This document shows positions 40,858 to 49,396 of a DNA stretch of 63,920 bases, one piece after another; position 1 is the first letter of the stretch; the number at the start of each line of letters is the position of its first letter. Origin of the DNA: UBA3537 sp965658025 (GTDB lineage: Bacteria > Bacteroidota > Bacteroidia > Flavobacteriales > Flavobacteriaceae); the NCBI GenBank assembly GCA_965658025.1, contig CBFHQL010000009.1, positions 1-63,920 on the forward strand. Reading direction: 5' to 3'. Under the pieces are notes generated by a model. It did no database searches. It saw only the letters and a list, made by a program, of their open reading frames with translations, and was not told where the DNA came from. Position numbers and translations under genes: made by a program.

Positions 40858-41955
40858 CTACTTGAGTAGATCTATAAATTGATCGAAAAGGTAAGACGAA
40901 TCATGTGGGCCAGGACTAGCTTCTGGGTGATATTGAACAGAGAAGCACTTTTTATTTTTCATAGCAATACCAGCGACAGTGTGGTCATTGAGGTGCAAAT
41001 GACTAATTTCTAATTCTGGATTTGCTTCTGCCTCTTCTCTATTGACAGCAAAACCATGGTTTTGAGAAGTGATTTCTCCTTTGCCTGTTTTTAAATTTTT
41101 TACAGGGTGATTGATCCCACGATGACCATTGTGCATTTTGTATGTAGATACACCGTTGGCCAAAGCAATAACTTGGTGCCCAAGACATATTCCAAACAGT
41201 GGAAGATTTTTTTCAATAATTTTTTTGGCCAATGCTTGTGCCTCTGCCAATGGTTGAGGATCGCCAGGGCCATTGGATAAAAAGTAACCATCTGGATTCC
41301 ATGCGCTTAATTCTTCAAAGGTTGCGTTGTAAGGAAATACTTTGATATGCGCATCACGCTTTGCAAAATTTCTGAGAATATTTTTCTTGATTCCAATGTC
41401 TAAAGCTGCAATTTTGTAGGTAGCATTTTCGTCGCCAAAATAATAGGGTTCTTTAGTAGAAACTTTTGAAGCTAACTCCAAGCCCTCCATATGAGGCACC
41501 TCAGCAAGTTGTTTTTTTAGTGCATCTAAATCATCTGTTTTTGTTGAGATAACAGCATTCATGGCACCATTTTCTCTGATGTAGCTTACCAAAGCTCTAG
41601 TGTCTACATCCGAAATCGCAAAAAGATTGTGTGTTTCAAAGAAATCCTCTAAGCTCCCATTGGCGTCATCACGTGAATAATCGTAGCTGAAGTTTTTACA
41701 GATAAGTCCAGCAATTTTTATGTCGTTGGATTCCATCTCGTTGTCATTCACTCCGTAGTTTCCTATGTGTACATTGGCGGTGACCATAAGTTGACCGAAA
41801 TAAGACGGATCTGTAAAGATTTCTTGATAGCCCGTCATTCCAGTGTTGAAACATACTTCACCAAATGCTGTTCCATCTTTTCCAATGGCTTTACCATAAA
41901 AAATTGTACCGTCTGCGAGTAGTAAAATTGCTTTTTTTCTTGATTTGTATCTCAT
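40858..41955 (-). CDS. carA: Carbamoyl-phosphate synthase small subunit
   Basis: Glutamine amidotransferase subunit that supplies ammonia for carbamoyl phosphate (arginine and pyrimidine synthesis). ATG 41955 (MRYKSRKKAILLLADGTIFY, 365 residues) is preferred to the TTG frame start at 41985. Motifs: N-terminal CPSase domain GEVCFNTGMTGYQEIFTDPS, then the GATase triad: Cys in LFGICLGHQVIA, His and Glu in QYHPEASPGPHD. The large subunit gene carB is not in the window. Confidence 0.96.
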   Translation of the reverse strand: MRYKSRKKAILLLADGTIFYGKAIGKDGTAFGEVCFNTGMTGYQEIFTDPSYFGQLMVTANVHIGNYGVNDNEMESNDIKIAGLICKNFSYDYSRDDANGSLEDFFETHNLFAISDVDTRALVSYIRENGAMNAVISTKTDDLDALKKQLAEVPHMEGLELASKVSTKEPYYFGDENATYKIAALDIGIKKNILRNFAKRDAHIKVFPYNATFEELSAWNPDGYFLSNGPGDPQPLAEAQALAKKIIEKNLPLFGICLGHQVIALANGVSTYKMHNGHRGINHPVKNLKTGKGEITSQNHGFAVNREEAEANPELEISHLHLNDHTVAGIAMKNKKCFSVQYHPEASPGPHDSSYLFDQFIDLLK

Positions 41956-41992
41956 TATTAGTGTGTCGGTTATAGCGTGTAACAAAATTGCA

Positions 41993-42026
41993 TAAAAAAA
42001 AGGATAAACTAAAAAAGTTTATCCTT
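41993..42026 (-). terminator. Terminator of the S10-spc-alpha ribosomal operon, after rplQ
   Basis: An 11-bp stem, AAGGATAAACT with AGTTTATCCTT (42000-42010 and 42016-42026), loop of 5; on the minus strand it enters eight T. It starts 24 bases after the rplQ stop. Confidence 0.85.
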
Positions 42027-42050
42027 AATATTTCAAATGATTATTAACAT

Positions 42051-42521
42051 TTATTCTTCTTCTTGAGTTGCTTCTGGAGTAACTGCTGGAGCCGCTGCTT
42101 TTGCTTTTCCTCTTCGGCTTCTTCGCGTTGTTTTCTTCTTTGGTTTGTCAGCATTATAAATTTCGTTGAAATCTACAAATTCGATCATCGCCATGTCTGC
42201 ATTATCCCCAAGACGGTTTCCTAGTTTAATAATTCTTGTATATCCTCCAGGACGATCACCAACTTTTACTGCAACGTCTCTAAAAAGTTCTGCAACAGCG
42301 CCTTTTTGGCGTAGTCTACTGAATACAATTCTACGGTTGTGCGTAGTGTCTTCTTTAGATTTTGTGACTAGTGGCTCAATAAACTGTTTGAGTGCTTTTG
42401 CCTTTGCTACAGTGGTATTGATGCGTTTGTGCTCGATAAGTGAACACGCCATATTGGCGAGCATCGCTTTTCTGTGTGCTGTCTTTCTTCCTAAATGATT
42501 AGTTTTCTTTCCGTGTCTCAT
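42051..42521 (-). CDS. rplQ: 50S ribosomal protein L17 (bL17)
   Basis: Binds 23S rRNA at the large-subunit exit side. The core is complete (MRHGKKTNHLGRKTAHRKAM at the start; GDRPGGYTRIIKLGNRLGDNA). At 156 residues it is about 30 longer than E. coli L17 owing to a C-terminal tail rich in Lys/Arg (KKKTTRRSRRGKAKAAA) and then Ala/Glu, as in other Bacteroidota. Last gene of the alpha operon, 74 bases after rpoA. Confidence 0.97.
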   Translation of the reverse strand: MRHGKKTNHLGRKTAHRKAMLANMACSLIEHKRINTTVAKAKALKQFIEPLVTKSKEDTTHNRRIVFSRLRQKGAVAELFRDVAVKVGDRPGGYTRIIKLGNRLGDNADMAMIEFVDFNEIYNADKPKKKTTRRSRRGKAKAAAPAVTPEATQEEE

Positions 42522-42595
42522 TTTGTTTTTTATTAACCATCATCTTGCTTCAACCCAGTGCTGAATCATTCAACTGGGGCGCAAAATATGATGTG

Positions 42596-43588
42596 TTACT
42601 CTTTGTCTAATTTATATTTACTGAGGTCCATTCCAAAACTAAGGCCTTTTACGCTTACAAGTTCTTCTAACTCCGTAAGAGATTTTTTTCCAAAGTTTCT
42701 GAACTTCATCAAATCGTTTTTGTTGAATGATACCAAATCACCTAAAGTATCGACCTCAGCTGCTTTAAGACAGTTAAGGGCACGTACAGAAAGATCCATG
42801 TCGATGAGTTTTGTTTTCAACAATTGACGCATGTGTAACGACTCTTCGTCGTACGTTTCTGTTTGCGCAATTTCGTCCGCCTCCAGAGTGATGCGCTCAT
42901 CGGAGAACAACATGAAGTGGTGGATTAAAATTTTGGCAGCTTGAGTCAGTGCATCTTGTGGATTGATAGACCCATCAGTAATGATTTCAAATACTAGTTT
43001 TTCGTAGTCTGTTTTCTGTTCTACACGGAAATTTTCTACGCTGTATTTCACGTTTTTGATAGGTGTGTAAATAGAATCTGTAAAGATTGTACCTACAGCT
43101 GCTGATGATTTTTTGTTTTCTTCAGCGGGAACATATCCTCTACCTTTTTCAATGGTAAGTTCAAAAGAGATATTCACTTTTGGATCTAGATTACAAAGTA
43201 CTAAATCTGTATTTAGGATTTGAAACCCTGAGATGAATTTCTGAAAATCTCCAGCTGTGATTTTGTCTTGTCCAGAAATAGAAATGGAAACAGATTCGTT
43301 GTCTACTTCTTCTATTTGACGCTTAAATCTTATTTGCTTTAAGTTCAGTATGATTTCTGTTACGTCTTCGACAACGCCAGAAATTGTTGAGAACTCGTGG
43401 TCTACACCTTCGATTTTAACTGAAGTAATTGCGAATCCTTCAAGAGATGAGAGTAATACTCTTCTCAAAGCATTTCCTACGGTTAAACCATAACCAGGTT
43501 CGAGTGGTCTGAATTCGAATTTACCTTCGTAATCCGTAGAATCTATCATGATGACTTTGTCGGGCTTCTGAAAATTTAAAATTGCCAT
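42596..43588 (-). CDS. rpoA: RNA polymerase alpha subunit
   Basis: A 330-residue subunit that nucleates RNA polymerase assembly. The N-terminal dimerisation domain has FRPLEPGYGLTVGNALRRVLLSSL (core GYGLTVGNALRRVLLSS at about 32-48) and the C-terminal domain has SVRALNCLKAAEVDTLGDLV with FRNFGKKSLTELEELV (helix-hairpin-helix that contacts UP-element DNA). Between rpsD (21 bases upstream) and rplQ. Confidence 0.98.
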   Translation of the reverse strand: MAILNFQKPDKVIMIDSTDYEGKFEFRPLEPGYGLTVGNALRRVLLSSLEGFAITSVKIEGVDHEFSTISGVVEDVTEIILNLKQIRFKRQIEEVDNESVSISISGQDKITAGDFQKFISGFQILNTDLVLCNLDPKVNISFELTIEKGRGYVPAEENKKSSAAVGTIFTDSIYTPIKNVKYSVENFRVEQKTDYEKLVFEIITDGSINPQDALTQAAKILIHHFMLFSDERITLEADEIAQTETYDEESLHMRQLLKTKLIDMDLSVRALNCLKAAEVDTLGDLVSFNKNDLMKFRNFGKKSLTELEELVSVKGLSFGMDLSKYKLDKE

Positions 43589-43609
43589 AAGGGTATGTGT
43601 TTCAGTTAA

Positions 43610-44215
43610 TTATTTAGAGTACAATTCGACGATGAACTGCTCGTTGATGTTTTCTGGAATTTGAATTCTTGCAGGTACAGATACAAACGTTCCAGATTTT
43701 GTATCGTTATTGAATGTAATCCATTCGTATACCGAAGATGATCCATCTAATGATGAGTTGATTGCTTCTAAAGATTTTGATTTCTCGCGCACAGCAACTA
43801 CATCACCAGCTTTTAAGCTATATGATGGAATATTGACAACACTACCATTTACGGTAATGTGACGGTGAGAAACGAGTTGTCTTGCTCCTCGTCTTGAACG
43901 CGATAATCCCATTCTGTAGACTACATTATCAAGGCGTGATTCACAAAGTTGCAAAAGCACTTCACCAGTAATTCCTTGTGCTGCAGTTGCTTTTTTGAAT
44001 AAGTTTCTGAATTGTCTTTCAAGAATACCGTAGGTATACTTTGCTTTTTGCTTTTCCATAAGCTGGATTGCATATTCAGATTTTTTTCCACGACGTCTGT
44101 TATTGCCGTGTTGTCCTGGAGGATAATTTCTTTTTTCGAAAGATTTATCTTCTCCGAAGATTGCTTCGCCAAATTTTCGGGCGATTTTTGTTTTAGGACC
44201 AGTATATCTTGCCAT
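43610..44215 (-). CDS. rpsD: 30S ribosomal protein S4 (uS4)
   Basis: Primary 16S rRNA-binding protein, 201 residues. Starts MARYTGPKTKIARKFGEAIF and contains the S4 domain (SRLDNVVYRMGLSRSRRGAR and QLVSHRHITVNGSVVNIPSY). No N-terminal zinc cysteine cluster. A 95-base gap separates it from rpsK, longer than other spacings in the operon, and could hold a regulatory site, though no strong hairpin is evident. Confidence 0.97.
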   Translation of the reverse strand: MARYTGPKTKIARKFGEAIFGEDKSFEKRNYPPGQHGNNRRRGKKSEYAIQLMEKQKAKYTYGILERQFRNLFKKATAAQGITGEVLLQLCESRLDNVVYRMGLSRSRRGARQLVSHRHITVNGSVVNIPSYSLKAGDVVAVREKSKSLEAINSSLDGSSSVYEWITFNNDTKSGTFVSVPARIQIPENINEQFIVELYSK

Positions 44216-44310
44216 TTTGTTTTTGTTTTGAGAGGTATTGGGAATTAAGGTCTTTTTGTCTTATCCTTCGCCAATTTTTTTGTGCTCTCGGTTATACTTA
44301 TTAATTATTA

Positions 44311-44694
44311 TTAAACGCGACGTCTTTTTGGAGGTCTACATCCATTGTGTGGAGTTGGTGTTACATCAATAATTTCTGTAACTTCTATACCTCCATTGTG
44401 GATGCTACGAATAGCAGATTCTCTACCATTTCCAGGACCTTTGACGTATACTTTTACTTTTTTTAGGCCTGCCTCTTTAGCAACACCAACAGCATCTTCA
44501 GCTGCTAATTGTGCAGCATAAGGTGTGTTTTTCTTAGAACCTCGGAATCCCATTTTACCTGCAGAAGACCATGAAATAACGTCTCCTTTTTTGTTGGTCA
44601 ACGATATAATGATATTGTTGAACGAAGCAGTGATGTGGGCTTCTCCAGTGGATTCTACAATGACCTTTCTTTTTTTAGTACTTGACTTTGCCAT
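44311..44694 (-). CDS. rpsK: 30S ribosomal protein S11 (uS11)
   Basis: Platform protein of the small subunit, 127 residues. Shows ASFNNIIISLTNKKGDVISW, GMGFRGSKKNTPYAAQ-like text (GKMGFRGSKKNTPYAAQLAA) and the C-terminal VTPTPHNGCRPPKRRRV. Eleven bases after rpsM in the alpha operon. Confidence 0.97.
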   Translation of the reverse strand: MAKSSTKKRKVIVESTGEAHITASFNNIIISLTNKKGDVISWSSAGKMGFRGSKKNTPYAAQLAAEDAVGVAKEAGLKKVKVYVKGPGNGRESAIRSIHNGGIEVTEIIDVTPTPHNGCRPPKRRRV

Positions 44695-44705
44695 ATTACT
44701 AATGA

Positions 44706-45080
44706 TTATTTAGTTACTTTTTTCTTGTTCGCAACTGTTTTTCTTTTTCCTTTTCTTGTTCTGGAGTTGTTTTTGGTACGTTGTCCTCGTAGTGGCAATC
44801 CAGATCTGTGGCGGATTCCTCTGTAACAACCAATATCCATGAGACGCTTGATGTTCAATTGTGTTTCTGAACGCAATTCACCTTCAATTGTGTAGCTTCC
44901 AACAGCATCACGAATTTTCCCAATCTCTTCGTCGGTCCAATCGGATACTTTTGTACTTTCGTCTACTTTTGCTGTAGCTAATATTTCTTTAGCACGGCTT
45001 CTACCAATTCCATAGATGTATGTCAATGAAATTACTCCTCTTTTTTGTTTTGGGATGTCTACCCCTGCAATTCTAGCCAT
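44706..45080 (-). CDS. rpsM: 30S ribosomal protein S13 (uS13)
   Basis: Head protein contacting the large subunit and P-site tRNA, 124 residues. Starts MARIAGVDIPKQKRGVISLT, has a helix-two-turn-helix region and the basic C-terminal tail GLPLRGQRTKNNSRTRKGKR. Follows rpmJ with a 2-base gap. Confidence 0.97.
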   Translation of the reverse strand: MARIAGVDIPKQKRGVISLTYIYGIGRSRAKEILATAKVDESTKVSDWTDEEIGKIRDAVGSYTIEGELRSETQLNIKRLMDIGCYRGIRHRSGLPLRGQRTKNNSRTRKGKRKTVANKKKVTK

Positions 45081-45082
45081 AA

Positions 45083-45199
45083 TTAACCTTGTCTTTGTTT
45101 GAATCTAGGATTCTTTTTGTTGATTACGTAAAGTCTTCCTTTTCGTCGTACGATTTTGCAATCGGCACTTCTTTTTTTAATTGATGCTCTTACTTTCAT
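45083..45199 (-). CDS. rpmJ: 50S ribosomal protein L36 (bL36), zinc-independent form
   Basis: A 38-residue frame from ATG 45199 to TAA, MKVRASIKKRSADCKIVRRK then GRLYVINKKNPRFKQRQG. It is the smallest ribosomal protein. Only one of the four zinc ligands (Cys14) remains; the other two Cys and the His of the zinc ribbon are replaced by Ser, Asn and Phe, so it is the C-minus form. Located between infA and rpsM. Confidence 0.95.
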   Translation of the reverse strand: MKVRASIKKRSADCKIVRRKGRLYVINKKNPRFKQRQG

Positions 45200-45209
45200 C
45201 TTATTATTT

Positions 45210-45425
45210 TTAGTATCTGTACGTTATTCTCGCCTTAGATAAATCGTAAGGACTCATTTCTAATTTAACTTTATCTCCAGGCAATAACTTGATATAATGC
45301 ATACGCATTTTACCAGAGATATGTGCGGTCACGATATGACCATTTTCTAATTCGACGCGAAACATTGCATTCGATAATGCTTCGATGATTGATCCGTCTT
45401 GTTCTATTGCTGGTTGTTTTGCCAT
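45210..45425 (-). CDS. infA: Translation initiation factor IF-1
   Basis: A 71-residue OB-fold protein that binds the 30S A site during initiation. Contains IEQDGSIIEALSNAMFRVEL, ENGHIVTAHISGKMRMHYIK and LPGDKVKLEMSPYDLSKARI, near identical to the bacterial consensus. It directly follows secY (12 bases); adk and map, which often lie here in other bacteria, are absent. Confidence 0.97.
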   Translation of the reverse strand: MAKQPAIEQDGSIIEALSNAMFRVELENGHIVTAHISGKMRMHYIKLLPGDKVKLEMSPYDLSKARITYRY

Positions 45426-45437
45426 CTTATCTTCGTT

Positions 45438-46790
45438 TTATACGGATTTTCTGTTTTTACCCGTTTTCATCAACCCATCGTAATGTTTATTCAATAAGTA
45501 CGAATTAACTTGTTGCATTGTATCGATGGCCACACCTACCATAATGAGTAGTGATGTTCCTCCAAAAAACAATGCCCATCCTGCTTGAATGTTCATAATT
45601 TGAACAATAATCGCTGGGAATACCGCAATCAAGGCCAAAAATATTGATCCTGGAAGGGTAATTTGCGACATGATTTTATCTAAATATTCTGAGGTTTCAG
45701 ACCCTGGTCTAATACCTGGAATAAAACCACCACTTCGTTTCAAATCATCAGCCATTTTGTTTGTCGGTACTGTAATCGCCGTATAGAAATAGGTAAACAC
45801 GATGATCAGTAAACCGAATACAATGTTGTACCAAAGCCCAAACATACTATTACCACCAAAATTGGCAACTAACCATTGACCAATTGTCGAATCTTTTAAA
45901 ATATCTAATCCCCCAATAAGTCCAGGGACAAACATGATGGCTTGTGCAAAGATAATTGGCATTACCCCAGATGCATTTAGCTTCAATGGGATATACTGTC
46001 TTGACCCCATGATGTTCTTTTCATAACTACCTGAAGCTGTGCGTCTGGCATACTGAACAGCAATTTTTCTTACGGCCATGACGAGCATGACTGAGGCCAA
46101 AATTATGGCAAACCAAATTACTAATTCTATTAAAATTTTAATCAAACCACCTTGAGATTGGTTTACTGCAGAATCAAATTCTTGCGCAAAAGAGAGTGGC
46201 ATAGTTGCAATGATACCAACCATGATTAAGATTGAAATCCCGTTTCCAACCCCTTTATCTGTAATCTTTTCTCCAAGCCACATTGCAAAAATACATCCTG
46301 TTACCAAAATGATTACTGATGAAAAATAAAACACACCGCTTTGACCAAGTGTAAAAGCTTGTGTACCACCCATCAAACTTGGTAAACTTGCCAAATATGC
46401 TGGAGCTTGTACCAAACATATTCCAATGGTTAACCAACGTGTAATTTGTGTAATTTTCTTTTGACCACTTGCCCCTTCTTTTTGCAATTTTTGCAAATAA
46501 GGAATCGCTATCCCCATAAGTTGAACAACAATAGATGCAGAAATGTAGGGCATAATACCGAGGGCAAATACCGATGCTTTCGCAAATGCTCCCCCAGTGA
46601 ATGCATTGAGTAGCCCTAAAAGACCAGAGTCTGTGTTGGAAGCCAATGAACCCAATTGACTAGCGTCAATTCCTGGCAGAACAACTTGAGCGCCAAAACG
46701 GTATACCAATAACAGGCCCAAAGTCAGAAGGATTCTGTCTTTCAGCTCAGTGATTTTCCATACATTTTTTAGTGTCTCTATAAATTTCAT
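45438..46790 (-). CDS. secY: Protein translocase subunit SecY
   Basis: The channel of the Sec translocon, 450 residues and ten membrane segments. Seen: RILLTLGLLLVYRFGAQV-like first helix, GGAFAKASVFALGIMPYIS, ITQITRWLTIGICLVQ, GSRQYIPLKLNASGVMPIIF (in parts) and PGIRPGSETSEYLDKIM in the cytoplasmic loop that contacts SecA or the ribosome. Ten bases after rplO at the end of the spc group. Confidence 0.97.
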   Translation of the reverse strand: MKFIETLKNVWKITELKDRILLTLGLLLVYRFGAQVVLPGIDASQLGSLASNTDSGLLGLLNAFTGGAFAKASVFALGIMPYISASIVVQLMGIAIPYLQKLQKEGASGQKKITQITRWLTIGICLVQAPAYLASLPSLMGGTQAFTLGQSGVFYFSSVIILVTGCIFAMWLGEKITDKGVGNGISILIMVGIIATMPLSFAQEFDSAVNQSQGGLIKILIELVIWFAIILASVMLVMAVRKIAVQYARRTASGSYEKNIMGSRQYIPLKLNASGVMPIIFAQAIMFVPGLIGGLDILKDSTIGQWLVANFGGNSMFGLWYNIVFGLLIIVFTYFYTAITVPTNKMADDLKRSGGFIPGIRPGSETSEYLDKIMSQITLPGSIFLALIAVFPAIIVQIMNIQAGWALFFGGTSLLIMVGVAIDTMQQVNSYLLNKHYDGLMKTGKNRKSV

Positions 46791-46800
46791 GCCTTGGGTA

Positions 46801-47253
46801 TTACAATGTTACTACTTCTCCACCTGCAGCTTCTATAGCAGCTTTTGCTGTTGCAGTAAATTTGTGGGCAGATACCTTTAATTTTGCTTTTAATTCCCCT
46901 CGTCCTAAGATTTTGACCAACTCGTTTTTACGTGCCAAACGCAATTCTACGATTGTATTAAAATCCAATTCAGATTTTATTTTTTTATCATCAACCAATT
47001 TTTGTAGGGTATCAAGGTTGATTCCTTGATAATCTTTTCTATTGATGTTTGTGAATCCAAACTTAGGGACACGTCTTTGAAGTGGCATTTGACCTCCTTC
47101 AAAACCAATTTTTCTGGAGTATCCAGAACGTGATTTTGCACCTTTGTGCCCACGTGTAGCTGTACCGCCTTTACCAGAACCTTGTCCTCTACCAACGCGT
47201 TTTCCTTGACTTTTAACTGACCCTTCTGCAGGTTTTAAATTACTTAAATTCAT
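46801..47253 (-). CDS. rplO: 50S ribosomal protein L15 (uL15)
   Basis: A 150-residue large-subunit protein. The basic Gly-rich N-terminus (GSVKSQGKRVGRGQGSGKGG and TATRGHKGAKSRSGYSRKIG) and the C-terminal HKFTATAKAAIEAAGGEV are diagnostic. Located between rpmD and secY. Confidence 0.97.
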   Translation of the reverse strand: MNLSNLKPAEGSVKSQGKRVGRGQGSGKGGTATRGHKGAKSRSGYSRKIGFEGGQMPLQRRVPKFGFTNINRKDYQGINLDTLQKLVDDKKIKSELDFNTIVELRLARKNELVKILGRGELKAKLKVSAHKFTATAKAAIEAAGGEVVTL

Positions 47254-47272
47254 TTTTCAGTATATTGTATGT

Positions 47273-47452
47273 TTAAGCTTCTTGAACAGAAACTAAATGT
47301 TTTACTTTATTGATCATCCCCAAAATATTTGGCGTGTCTTCGTGCTCAACAGTTTGACCAATTTTTTTAAGCCCAAGCGCTTCTAATGTAAGCTTTTGTC
47401 TTTTGGTGCGGTTGATTGCACTTTTTTCTTTTGTTACTTTTATTTTAGCCAT
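47273..47452 (-). CDS. rpmD: 50S ribosomal protein L30 (uL30)
   Basis: A 59-residue frame from ATG 47452 to TAA, starting MAKIKVTKEKSAINRTKRQK and containing TLEALGLKKIGQTV and NILGMINKVKHLV, the standard L30 pattern. It lies 12 bases after rpsE and 19 before rplO, its conserved place in the spc operon. Confidence 0.95.
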   Translation of the reverse strand: MAKIKVTKEKSAINRTKRQKLTLEALGLKKIGQTVEHEDTPNILGMINKVKHLVSVQEA

Positions 47453-47464
47453 GCTGTCTAAATA

Positions 47465-47989
47465 TTATCCGTTAAACACTTTTTCAAGAGAAATCCCACG
47501 ATCACGTGCAATTTTCTTGGCATCTCTTAATTGTAAAAGTGCATCAAATGTAGCTTTTACAACATTGTGTGGGTTTGATGACCCTTGTGATTTTGAAAGT
47601 ACATCATGAACACCAACGGCTTCCAGAACAATACGAACGGCACCACCGGCAATAACTCCAGTACCAGGTGCTGCTGGAATGATATTCACTCGTGCTCCAC
47701 CATATTTACCTTTTTGTTCGTGTGGCAAAGTTCCTTTCAAAAGCGGTATACGTACTAAATTTTTCTTAGCATCTTCTACAGCTTTGGCGATGGCACTTGC
47801 GACATCTTTTGACTTTCCTAAACCATGACCTACAACGCCGGCTTCGTCTCCTACAACAACAATTGCTGAAAATCCGAATGCACGACCACCTTTGGTCACT
47901 TTTGTAACTCTTTGTACACCTACCAATCGGTCTTTAAGTTCTAAGCCGCTTGGTTTTACTAGTTCTGCACTTTTGTATTTTTGATACAT
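47465..47989 (-). CDS. rpsE: 30S ribosomal protein S5 (uS5)
   Basis: A 174-residue protein with the double-stranded RNA-binding N-terminal domain (RLVGVQRVTKVTKGGRAFGF) and the C-terminal S5 domain (GGARVNIIPAAPGTGVIAGG). It affects decoding accuracy and mRNA entry. Between rplR and rpmD. Confidence 0.97.
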   Translation of the reverse strand: MYQKYKSAELVKPSGLELKDRLVGVQRVTKVTKGGRAFGFSAIVVVGDEAGVVGHGLGKSKDVASAIAKAVEDAKKNLVRIPLLKGTLPHEQKGKYGGARVNIIPAAPGTGVIAGGAVRIVLEAVGVHDVLSKSQGSSNPHNVVKATFDALLQLRDAKKIARDRGISLEKVFNG

Positions 47990-47995
47990 ATTTCT

Positions 47996-48352
47996 TTAAA
48001 ATTTAAGTCCGGCTTCTCTAGCGCCTTCTGCTAATGATTTTACTCTTCCATGGTATAGATAACCACCTCTGTCAAAAGTGATGTTTGAAACACCTGCTTT
48101 TAGGGCTTTTTCGCCTAACGATTTACCGACCAAAGTTGCAACTTCAGTTTTGGTCCCTTTTGCAGTACTCAAATCTTTGTCTCTTGATGATGCTGCAGCG
48201 ATTGTTTCACCTGTAACGTCATTAACCAATTGAGCGTAAATTTCTTTATTACTTCTAAAAACAGCTAAACGTGGCTGAGCACTTGTCCCAGAAACAGTTT
48301 TTCTAATTCTGCTTTTTATACGTTGTCTTCTTTCGTTCTTTGTTAGTCCCAT
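47996..48352 (-). CDS. rplR: 50S ribosomal protein L18 (uL18)
   Basis: A 118-residue 5S rRNA-binding protein. Contains RIKSRIRKTVSGTSAQPRLA, VFRSNKEIYAQLVND and the C-terminal FDRGGYLYHGRVKSLAEGAR. Six bases before rpsE. Confidence 0.97.
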   Translation of the reverse strand: MGLTKNERRQRIKSRIRKTVSGTSAQPRLAVFRSNKEIYAQLVNDVTGETIAAASSRDKDLSTAKGTKTEVATLVGKSLGEKALKAGVSNITFDRGGYLYHGRVKSLAEGAREAGLKF

Positions 48353-48363
48353 AATCTTAATTA

Positions 48364-48906
48364 TTACGCTGATTTACCTGCTTTTCTTCTTATTTCTTCA
48401 CCAACGAATTTGATTCCTTTTCCTTTGTATGGCTCAGGTTTTCTGAACCCACGAATTTTGGCAGCGACTTGTCCAACAAGTTGCTTGTCAAAAGATGAAA
48501 GTTTGATGATTGGGTTTTTCCCTTTTTCCGATACTGTTTCTACTTTAACTTCAGGAGCAATGTTCAAAACAATGTTGTGTGAGAATCCAAGGGCCAAATC
48601 TAATTTATTTCCTTGATTTGATGCTCTGTATCCTACGCCTACGAGTTCTAATTCTTTGGACCAACCTGTTGTTACTCCATGAATCATGTTGTTCACTAAA
48701 GCTCTGTACAAACCGTGCTTGGCTTTGTGTTCTTTCTTTTCAGAGTTACGCTCTACGGTAAGTGTGTTATCTTCTATTTTGAAGCTAACTCCAGAGTAGT
48801 CTTGTGTCAACTCACCTAATTTACCTTTAACCGTAATGGTGTTCTCGGCAATATCGATAGTGACGCCTTCTGGTACTGAAATTGGATTATTTCCTATTCT
48901 TGACAT
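48364..48906 (-). CDS. rplF: 50S ribosomal protein L6 (uL6)
   Basis: A 180-residue protein near the factor-binding site. Starts MSRIGNNPISVPEGVTIDI and shows the two-fold L6 repeat and the signature PEPYKGKGIKFVGEEIRRKA at the end. Between rpsH and rplR. Confidence 0.97.
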   Translation of the reverse strand: MSRIGNNPISVPEGVTIDIAENTITVKGKLGELTQDYSGVSFKIEDNTLTVERNSEKKEHKAKHGLYRALVNNMIHGVTTGWSKELELVGVGYRASNQGNKLDLALGFSHNIVLNIAPEVKVETVSEKGKNPIIKLSSFDKQLVGQVAAKIRGFRKPEPYKGKGIKFVGEEIRRKAGKSA

Positions 48907-48923
48907 TTCTTAATACTTTAAAG

Positions 48924-49322
48924 TTAGTAAACGTAACATAAAATTTCTCCACCTACATTTTCACGTTGGGCTTGCTTACCTGTCATCACTCCATGAGAAG
49001 TTGAAACGATTGCAATTCCAAGACCGTTTAGGATACGAGGCAGTTCTTTTGAACTGGCATATTTACGTAAACCAGGTTTACTGATCCGTTGAATTTTTTT
49101 GATGACCGATTCCTTTGTGTCTTTGGTGTACTTCAAAGCGATTTTGATAGTTCCTTGACTTGTTGAATCGTCAAATTTGTAACTTAAAATATACCCTTGA
49201 TCGAATAATATTTTAGTGATTTCCTTTTTCAAATTAGATGCAGGTATCTCGACCACTTTGTGGTTGGCGTGAAACGCGTTTCTAATTCTTGTTAAATAAT
49301 CCGCTATTGGATCTGTATTCAT
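48924..49322 (-). CDS. rpsH: 30S ribosomal protein S8 (uS8)
   Basis: A 132-residue 16S rRNA-binding protein and, in E. coli, the translational repressor of the spc operon. Starts MNTDPIADYLTRIRNAFHAN; ends with IVSTSHGVMTGKQAQRENVG and GGEILCYVY. The 74-base gap before it holds a bulged hairpin (49341-49372) that could be its autoregulatory site. Confidence 0.97.
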   Translation of the reverse strand: MNTDPIADYLTRIRNAFHANHKVVEIPASNLKKEITKILFDQGYILSYKFDDSTSQGTIKIALKYTKDTKESVIKKIQRISKPGLRKYASSKELPRILNGLGIAIVSTSHGVMTGKQAQRENVGGEILCYVY

Positions 49323-49340
49323 AGTTATTAATTTGCGGTT

Positions 49341-49372
49341 TTGGTTTTCTGTATTTCAGAACCTGAAACCAA
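49341..49372 (-). promoter_or_regulatory. Bulged hairpin in the rpsN-rpsH gap, possible S8 control site
   Basis: On the minus strand (RNA sense) TTGGTT pairs with AACCAA and, inside, TTCTG pairs with CAGAA around an AAATA loop; five bases (TCAGG) bulge asymmetrically on the 5' arm. It ends 19 bases before the rpsH ATG. It has no T-run, so it is not a terminator. Its position just before the gene for S8, and an irregular helix, suggest a regulatory RNA element; this is inference. Confidence 0.45.
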
Positions 49373-49396
49373 TTTATAATTCTAATTTATTAGTCT

